Source: Malus domestica
Taxonomy: Eukaryota; Streptophyta; Magnoliopsida; Rosales; Rosaceae
Assembly (NCBI RefSeq): GCF_042453785.1
Contig: NC_091675.1
Location: forward strand, 570,501-634,500
DNA: 64,000 nt
Direction of reading: 5' to 3'
Below are positions 57,257-64,000 of the stretch, one piece after another. Below the pieces are notes generated by a model, which did not search any database, had not been told where the DNA came from, and worked only from the letters and a program-made list of their open reading frames with translations. A program made the position numbers and the translations under genes. Each line of letters begins with the position of its first letter. The first letter of the stretch is position 1.

Positions 57257-57428
57257 CCACGTCAAGGACGAAACAATCTCCAATACCAGTTTGCCACGTA
57301 TAACCAGCAAAGACCAGCCCTACGATCATCCACGCTGGCAGCATATGCTCTGATCTGACCCGTCAACCAAGACTGGAATTCTCAAGTCCTCGGTGGGCCC
57401 GTCCACAACGCCTTGTGTCTCCACGTCA
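57257..57428 (+). promoter_or_regulatory. ER stress element (ERSE) and two UPRE-like sites upstream of the HSP90 gene
   Basis: CCAAT at 57280-57284 and CCACG at 57294-57298 are separated by exactly nine bases, the consensus ERSE (CCAAT-N9-CCACG). CCACGTCA, the core bound by plant bZIP17/28/60-type factors, occurs at 57257-57264 and 57421-57428. This fits induction of an ER chaperone by the unfolded protein response. Confidence 0.8.
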
Positions 57429-57565
57429 AGGAAATAGAGCTGGCCCAATAAAATCCATACACGTATTCCCAAACAAATCAGGGAGCATTGGTTCGTCCAA
57501 GCTGGCAAAACCAAGCCAATCGCCGTTAAAACGACGCTTGCCCAGTCTAAACGGCAGGAGCTCCA

Positions 57566-57572
57566 TATAAAA
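57566..57572 (+). promoter_or_regulatory. TATA box of the HSP90 gene
   Basis: TATAAAA lies 105-111 bp before the start codon, implying transcription start near 57597 and a leader of about 80 nt. Confidence 0.7.
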
Positions 57573-57676
57573 TCCGAAGCCGTGAGAGACGCTGGGAAAG
57601 CAGCACACACTGAAATAGATAACTCTCAGTGAGCGAAGTTACTAGAACTTTTTCCAAGTGTTTTCGAGTTGCAACG

Positions 57677-60600
57677 ATGAGGAAGTGGACGATACCTTCC
57701 GTTCTGCTTCTGCTCTGCCTTCTCTCACTCCTCCCCGATCAAGGTACGCCTAGGGTTTCTGCAGATCTCGATTACTTGAATTGTGAACGATGCATTGTTA
57801 TGAGTAAATGTTTCTGAATTCGAAGTTTGTATCGGAGATTTGATATTGATTAGGGTTTTCTGGCGATCTGTGTTTATTCAGGTCGGAAATTACAGGCCAA
57901 TGCGGAGGCTAATTCCGACGAGCTCGTAGATCCGCCGAAGGTTGAGGAGAAGATCGGCGCCGTTCCCAATGGTTTAACCACCGACTCCGACGTCGCCAAG
58001 AGGTCAGCGCTTTATCATTTTCTATATCCGTGCCAATAATTCGAAGACGTGTGAGTTAGTTTCTGAATAGATGTATTTCTTGCTGTCAATTTTTAGGGAG
58101 GCAGAATCAATCTCGAAGAGATCGCAGCGCAGCAACGCGCAGCATTTCGAGTTCCAGGCCGAGGTGTCTCGGCTTATGGACATTATCATCCACTCTCTGT
58201 ACAGTAACAAGGATATTTTCCTAAGGGAGTTGATCTCCAATGCTTCCGATGTAAGTCGTTGACTTGAAGCTATCATACAGTGTTTTATCCTTTACCTGAC
58301 ATGATTTCGATTGCTAATCGTCGGAAACTTTTATCCCGATTTCAGGCGCTTGACAAGATTAGATTCCTGGCCCTCACGGACAAGGATGTTTTGGGAGAAG
58401 GCGATAACACTAAACTCGAAATTCAGGTTAGTAGTATCCTTGCATTACTTTAACTTTTTGAAGCATAAAACTAGATGATATATTATTAAATTTTTTGCAT
58501 TGGTTTGAAAAATGTATAGATTAAATTAGACAAGGAGAAGAGAATCCTCTCCATTCGTGATAGGGGTATCGGTATGACAAAGGAGGACTTAATCAAGAAC
58601 TTGGGAACCATAGCTAAATCTGGAACTTCAGGTTACATATTGGTTTTTGTTTGGAGATCAGAATTTTGAGTGGAACTAAGTGTTAGTTTTTATTAATTTA
58701 ATTTGGTTTTGCTTTGCAGCCTTTGTGGAGAAGATGCAGACTAGTGGCGATCTCAATCTTATTGGGCAGTTTGGAGTTGGGTTCTACTCTGTGTACTTGG
58801 TTGCCGATAATGTGGAAGTCATCAGCAAACACAATGACGACAAACAGTAAGGGTTTTGAATGATTTACTCTTTCACTCATTTATGCTAACAGGTTTTTTA
58901 AGGGACTGTTAATGACAAAGTAAATTTCTCGTGCTTCAGGCATATTTGGGAGTCAAAGGCTGATGGGTCATTCGTAGTTGCCGAGGATACAGAAAATGAG
59001 CCACTAGGACGTGGCACTGAAATTAGATTGCACCTCAGAGAGGAAGCAGGAGAGTATTTGGATGAGAGCAAACTAAAAGTGAGTGGTTTCCCCATTTGGG
59101 ACTTTTTAACCAGTGATTACCTAGTTTTATTTCAATATTTACTCACGTTGGTTTCCCCATTTTTCGGGGTTAGAGTACAATTAATTTATCCCATTCTTAT
59201 TCTATTCTATTAGAATCAGTAATGTTCTCATTTCCATAACTTGGATGCGTTGTTCTTGTTTTTGCTTCACGGCGCAACAATCTGCCACATAAAGAAAAGT
59301 ATGATAGTTCTATACATTAATTATAATGCACGAGTGATGTAAAATGATGGTTCACGATAAATTATTGTTTTGTTTTTCAGGAGTTGGTGAAGAAATATTC
59401 TGAATTTATCAACTTCCCCATCCATTTGTGGGCAAGCAAAGAGGTTGATGTGGAGGTTCCTGCTGATGAGGATGAGTCCAGTGATGAAGAGGAATCATGT
59501 ATGCAACCATTATTCAAACTCCTTGTTTGTTGTAATTTATTTTAAAGCTTAGTACTTAAGAAGTTAATTCTAAATATTTGCATTAAAGTTCTATATATTT
59601 TGATACCTATTCTCACGTATTGTTGCCTCCCTGCACTCAACAATTGTGAACAGCTGAAAGTGAGAAAAGAGAAGAGGAAACCGAGAAAAGTGAAGATGAA
59701 GATGAAGATGCTGAGAAGAAACCAAAGACAAAGACAAAAAAAGAAACTACTTATGAATGGGAACTTCTCAATGATGTTAAAGCTATATGGTTGCGTAGCC
59801 CCAAGGAAGTGACCGATGAAGAGTACACCAAATTCTATCACTCTCTCGCCAAGGTAAGTTTCGTATATGAATCATATGATGGTTGTGTGACCATATAGAA
59901 TGTTATTTTTGGAATCTAAACCACCTTTTATACTGTATATTTATACCGCTCAACAGGATTTCAGTGATGAGAAGCCTTTATCGTGGAGCCACTTTACTGC
60001 TGAAGGTGATGTAGAATTCAAGGCTGTCCTCTTTGTGCCTCCTAAGGCTCCTCATGATTTATACGAGAGCTATTACAATGCCAATAAGTCCAACTTGAAG
60101 TTGTATGTTCGAAGGGTTTTCATATCAGATGAATTTGATGAGCTCTTGCCAAAGTATCTAAACTTTTTGATGGTAATGCAGGATATTTTTAAGTTCTCGC
60201 AATAAGGTTTATGGGATTGGTTTTTACGTGCTTATCTAAAACTGGATTTTACATTGATGGTTTTACAAACAGGGTCTTGTTGATTCTGACACCTTGCCGC
60301 TCAATGTATCACGAGAAATGCTTCAACAACACAGCAGTTTGAAGACGATCAAGAAGAAACTTATACGCAAAGCCCTTGATATGATCCGTAAACTTGCTGA
60401 GGAAGATCCTGATGAGTCCAGTGACAAAGACAACAAAGGTACGGTGCTTAATATTTGCATGCAGTTTTCTTTACAGTTCTGGTAGTATTCAATCTGAACC
60501 TAGTAATTGTTATTTAGTGCATTGGTGTCATGATGACTGCAGTCTGGACTCACCTGCATTAATACCATCCCTTCAAAACTCAAAACTTGAAATATTTTTG

Positions 60601-61965
60601 TTGTTTTTCATTAATTGTTCACTTTTGCTTCTTGAATTTTGATGTGAAAGCAGAGGTTGAAAAAAGTGAGGATGAGGAGAAGAGAGGCCAATATACAAGA
60701 TTCTGGAATGAATTTGGCAAGTCCATTAAACTTGGAATCATCGAAGATGCGGCTAACAGGAATCGTTTGGCAAAACTCCTAAGATTTGAAAGGTATTAAT
60801 ATTTTGTTAATATTTGCGTTTAGTTTGATTGACAGCATGGTACATCCTTCTAGTCGTCTTCATGTGGTTGAATAACTACTTTGAATTCTCTGACAGCACC
60901 AAGTCAGATGGCAAATTGACTTCGCTGGATCAGTACATTTCAAGGATGAAATCTGGGCAGAAGGACATATTCTACATTACTGGAGCCAGCAAAGAACAAT
61001 TGGAAAAATCTCCATTCCTTGAGAGGCTTAAGAAGAAAAACTTTGAGGTAAATACAAAATCTCCATTTCTTTTTGTTCTTTTCCCGCTTTTTTTCTTTTG
61101 GTTATTTTGAGTCACAATGCCTGTTTTTGTCTGTCTATTTACCTTTTCACACGTATTGTTGCAGGTTATTTTCTTCACAGATCCAGTTGATGAATATCTG
61201 ATGCAGTACCTGATGGACTACGAAGACAAGAAATTCCAGAACGTGTCGAAGGAGGGTTTGAAACTTGGCAAAGACTCAAAGGACAAGGAACTCAAGGAAT
61301 CGTACAAGGAGCTCACTAAATGGTGGAAGAGCGCTCTTGCCAGCGATAATGTGGATGATGTAAAGCTGTCCAACCGTTTGGCTGACACCCCTTGTGTGGT
61401 TGTGACATCAAAGTATGGTTGGAGTGCAAACATGGAGAGGATCATGCAGTCTCAGACGTTATCAGACGCTAACAAGCAAGGATACATGCGTGGCAAGAGG
61501 ATACTTGAGATTAACCCAAGGCATCCAATTGTCAAGGAGCTCCGCGAGAGAGTAGTAAAGAACGCTGAGGTACGTCCTAAACATCTTTTATGCTTACTCC
61601 TTGAAAAATACCATCCGTCTACTAGATAGTGTGTTAAAATAATCATCTATAGAATTGTTGACAAATGTGGTTTTGACTTGCACAAATATTTGTTTGCTCT
61701 TCAGGATGAGAGCGTGAAAAAGACAGCACAGCTTATTTACCAGACTGCACTCATGGAGAGTGGCTTCAATCTTCCAGACCCCAAGGACTTTGCTTCCCGC
61801 ATCTACAGCTCGGTGAAGTCTAGCCTAAACATCAACCCTGATGTTGCAGTTGAGGAGGAAGATGATGCCGAAGAAGTTGAGACAGAAACTGCTGCAACTG
61901 AAGCTGCAGCTACCCCTGAGGTTGAGGCTGATGCTGATGCCGATTCACTTAAGGACGAGTTGTAG
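57677..61965 (+). CDS. HSP90-7: Endoplasmin / ER-resident HSP90 (GRP94, SHEPHERD-like)
   Basis: ER-lumen HSP90 chaperone; the Arabidopsis orthologue SHEPHERD is needed to fold CLAVATA proteins. Exons: 57677-57743, 57882-58002, 58097-58250, 58346-58426, 58520-58631, 58720-58846, 58940-59078, 59381-59498, 59654-59853, 59957-60172, 60273-60438, 60654-60792, 60897-61047, 61165-61569, 61705-61965, all GT-AG and in phase, 818 aa (SHEPHERD 823). A signal peptide covers about 1-22. ATPase motifs are [14 protein letters not shown] (about 107-120), [17 protein letters not shown] and [15 protein letters not shown]. An acidic linker lies at about 300-340. The middle domain has WLRSPKEVT and [20 protein letters not shown]. 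The tail is acidic and ends KDEL, the ER-retrieval signal. The ERSE in the promoter supports stress induction. Confidence 0.97.
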
Positions 61966-62723
61966 GTTCCCTAGAGCCTGCCTATAGGGTGGGTGAGATA
62001 TGGGAAATCGAGACATTGCACTTATGTGATTCCGTGTTTGGTTAAGACATTAGGTCGAATAGATTTACTGCAATCAGATAAACGAGAATTTTGTCCCCAG
62101 CATCTAGTTATTAGTTTCAGAGACTAATTAATGCCATGAAGTCTTTTCTTTGTAGATGCAATGTTCGATCATCTGTTTCTGTTTCTTGTTTCTTACCCGT
62201 GCTTTCTGTTGCTTGTAAAATAGCTCTTGATTTATTAGGGAAATGGGTAAGGCCCGTAAGGTTATGGGTTCAAGCTCACTCTCTCCAATCCATGCTCATC
62301 ATCTCTACTTTGCCTCCTGACACAAAATTGTGTTTTTTGGATCGTAAGAGTTAGCTATATAGGATTGAGTTTTCAGGGAAATGCCATATGAACAAATCCA
62401 CCACCAGAAGTAAGTGGCTTCTTATTACTTGATAATCACTTTGTTTTTATGTTAAGTAACCTAACCAAGGTCAGGTCATGTCGGTTAGAGCAGTTTGCTC
62501 TTTCTACATCCACCCTCTTTGGTGTTTAGATTAACTAAATCGTCCATCGCTTGTATTAAAAAGGTAACGTGCGGTAGCTCATTTTCGAATCTCATGAGTC
62601 TCAAGAGGAACAAATGGGGGCTATCGTGATGACTCAAGGGGCAGAAACAGGCGACGAAGTTATTCACGAGAAATAATAAAATTACATTACCAAAGCTTAC
62701 AATTCCGGCAAAGTTTGTTTTCT
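61966..62723. other. HSP90 3'UTR and spacer
   Basis: The first 200-300 bp are the probable 3'UTR. No further gene is recognised. Confidence 0.45.
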
Positions 62724-63170
62724 TTAGCAGCTGCTGAGCCTGCCTCGCCAACCAAATGTTTGGTATCCATGGCGGATATTGTTTCCCGCCACCGTCGGGA
62801 GCTCCCCGGCCGTCGTTCCACTCCCACCTCCAGAACCCCGCCCATTATTTACTGTGCTTGTAGTTGTTGTCACCCCGGACCCATTATTTGTCGTGCTTCT
62901 TGTTGGAGACGTATCTCTTGCAGATTTTTGACTGCATGCACACAGCATATAGATATAAAGTTAATTAAAGTGAGGAAAACGTAAGATTATTTTCGTTATA
63001 CCTTGCAGTAGAAGGGCAGAATGTTATGATGTAATCAGCTCCACTACAAGTAAACGTACTCGTGACATCGTTGTACGCGTAGCTATACGATCTCGGACAC
63101 GCCGACTTAAACATCTTCGAGTACACCGACGGCCTACGTGTCCGAGAACCCCAGCATGGCTACAAAATTG
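62724..63170 (-). pseudogene. Thaumatin-like protein (PR-5 family), decayed 3' fragment
   Basis: On the minus strand, 63170-63002 encodes a thaumatin-like C-terminus with [18 protein letters not shown] and then [21 protein letters not shown] intron (63001-62932) joins a Ser/Thr/Gly-rich tail exon ending at the stop at 62724, like the extensions of some thaumatin-like proteins. Upstream, where TPDTCRPS is expected, one base and then two bases appear to be missing, so the frame is lost over three codons and regained, and a disulfide Cys is gone (SRTRRPS). Nothing 5' of about 63170 is recognisable. The fragment is most likely non-functional. Confidence 0.6.
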
Positions 63171-63361
63171 CATAGTACGGTATGCCAAGATCTTGGTTCT
63201 TTTTTCATAGTTCCGAGCTCAAAACTCTCTTCCGAAATTAATATAACAGTTTTAACTCTCTCTCCTCTAAATAATAGTAATTTTAAAAAAATTGCATTGT
63301 CTAAAGACAAAGAAATATAATTGCTTGTAAGTTATAGCATTCAAATTAAGTTTATGGAGGT

Positions 63362-63571
63362 CGGGATCCTGGATCCCTTTCATTAAATCCTATCAATCAA
63401 CAAATTCGGATCCTTAAAATTTGATTCAACGGCTAAAAACATAGAGCTCATTTAAAAGTTATCATAATTTAGTCGTTAGATCAAATTTTAAGGATCCAAA
63501 TTTGATAATTGATAGATCAAATTTTAAGGATTCGAATTTGTTAATTGATAGGATTTGGTGGAACGGATCCC
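63362..63571. mobile_element. Foldback MITE with long inverted arms
   Basis: AAATCCTATCAATCAACAAATTCGGATCCTTAAAA-type sequence on the left is mirrored by its inverse on the right (AAGGATTCGAATTTGTTAATT, then GATAGGATTTGGTGG), arms of about 60 bp. Both ends carry GGATCCC. A third partial copy of the arm (GGATCCAAATTTGATAATTG) lies in the middle. No ORF is present. Confidence 0.6.
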
Positions 63572-63768
63572 TTTCCGTCGTTAGCAATATTGGAGGATCA
63601 ACATAATAATGTGGGACCTAGTAAAGCAAAAGCTTTGGAGTAATCGACATTGCTGAAACGGTTCCACGTCACAGCATACATAGTTAGGGTGGACTGCACT
63701 TCCGCCGTGGGACTCCTGTTTTAATTAACAATTTTTTTACAGTTCGAGCCGCGTTTTTGTTAATGATG

Positions 63769-63804
63769 TATAAATACACATAACGGAGGAAAAGTACACC
63801 GCAA
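63769..63804 (+). promoter_or_regulatory. Upstream signals of the tRNA-Leu gene
   Basis: TATAAATA at 63769-63776 lies about 30-36 bp before the gene, and CAA (63802-63804) lies directly in front of it. Plant nuclear tRNA genes commonly carry both. Confidence 0.6.
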
Positions 63805-63888
63805 GTCAGGATGGCCGAGTGGTCTAAGGCGCCAGACTCAAGTTCTGGTCTTCGAGAGAGGGCGTGGGTTCAAATCCCACTTCTGACA
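63805..63888 (+). tRNA. tRNA-Leu (anticodon CAA)
   Basis: 84 nt, cloverleaf complete. The acceptor stem GTCAGGA pairs with TTCTGAC (one G-T wobble), with discriminator A. The anticodon stem CCAGA/TCTGG encloses the loop CTCAAGT with anticodon CAA, reading UUG. It has a class II variable arm (TCTTCGAGAGAGGGC) and a T arm GTGGG TTCAAAT CCCAC. No intron is present and CCA is not encoded. The sequence is of the nuclear, not the plastid, trnL-CAA type. Confidence 0.97.
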
Positions 63889-63894
63889 GATCAG

Positions 63895-63899
63895 TTTTT
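63895..63899 (+). terminator. RNA polymerase III terminator of tRNA-Leu
   Basis: TTTTT six bases after the tRNA 3' end, the usual oligo-T stop for polymerase III. Confidence 0.85.
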
Positions 63900-64000
63900 A
63901 TTTTCTTTCAATAATTTTTTGCTTCATCAATATCTTTCAAATTTTGGGGGCCCTCACAGACATAATTCAAAAGAATTACGAAAGCTTATAAGTTTGGTAA

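Noticed and set aside
63805-63888. Plastid-derived tRNA-Leu insertion
   Set aside because: The sequence (GTCAGGATGGCCGAG start) does not resemble the plastid trnL-CAA I remember and has nuclear-type upstream TATA and CAA signals.

Overview
This window is nuclear DNA of a dicot plant. The evidence is GT-AG-spliced genes, AT-rich spacers, plant-only gene families, plant transposons and a plant-type tRNA gene. The repeat types (a Cassandra TRIM, a copia-like element with an antisense ORF, many small 9-bp-TSD MITEs) together with the gene set suggest Rosaceae, perhaps apple or pear. That assignment is inference.

Host genes from left to right: the 5' half of an ABCB13/14-type ABC transporter (minus, cut by the left edge); the RNA polymerase I subunit RPA12 (plus); an uncharacterised Pro/Ser-rich plant protein (minus); a synaptotagmin 2-like SMP/C2 membrane-tether protein (plus, 12 exons, 539 aa); a CLAVATA1-like LRR receptor kinase (plus, 2 exons, 973 aa); a TFIIS N-terminal-domain protein with five DLN motifs (plus, 1017 aa, intronless CDS); a zinc-ribbon/RING-H2 E3 ligase (minus, 373 aa); a 111-aa two-membrane-segment protein (minus); an ER HSP90 (endoplasmin/SHEPHERD-like, plus, 15 exons, 818 aa, C-terminal KDEL) with an exact ER stress element in its promoter; a decayed thaumatin-like fragment (minus); and tRNA-Leu(CAA). 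These are independent eukaryotic transcription units and do not form a pathway.

Mobile DNA fills the rest. From 8.9 to 21.2 kb there are MITEs, a LINE remnant, hAT-type elements and a 6.1-kb copia-like LTR element whose LTRs differ at one base although its coding region is wrecked. That element carries a long antisense ORF. From 26 to 32 kb and 36 to 40 kb there are SINE and MITE insertions and a 319-bp TRIM. From 50.5 to 56.1 kb there is a cluster of Mutator-like elements with 9-bp target duplications. The last is a 2.08-kb Pack-MULE-like element with long terminal inverted repeats. It carries a spliceable chimeric ORF, and a Cassandra TRIM (with 5S-rRNA-like promoter) sits inside the ORF's intron. 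This nested structure is the most unusual object in the window.

Splice sites were placed by eye from GT/AG signals, unbroken reading frame and remembered family sequences. No alignment or database search was run.
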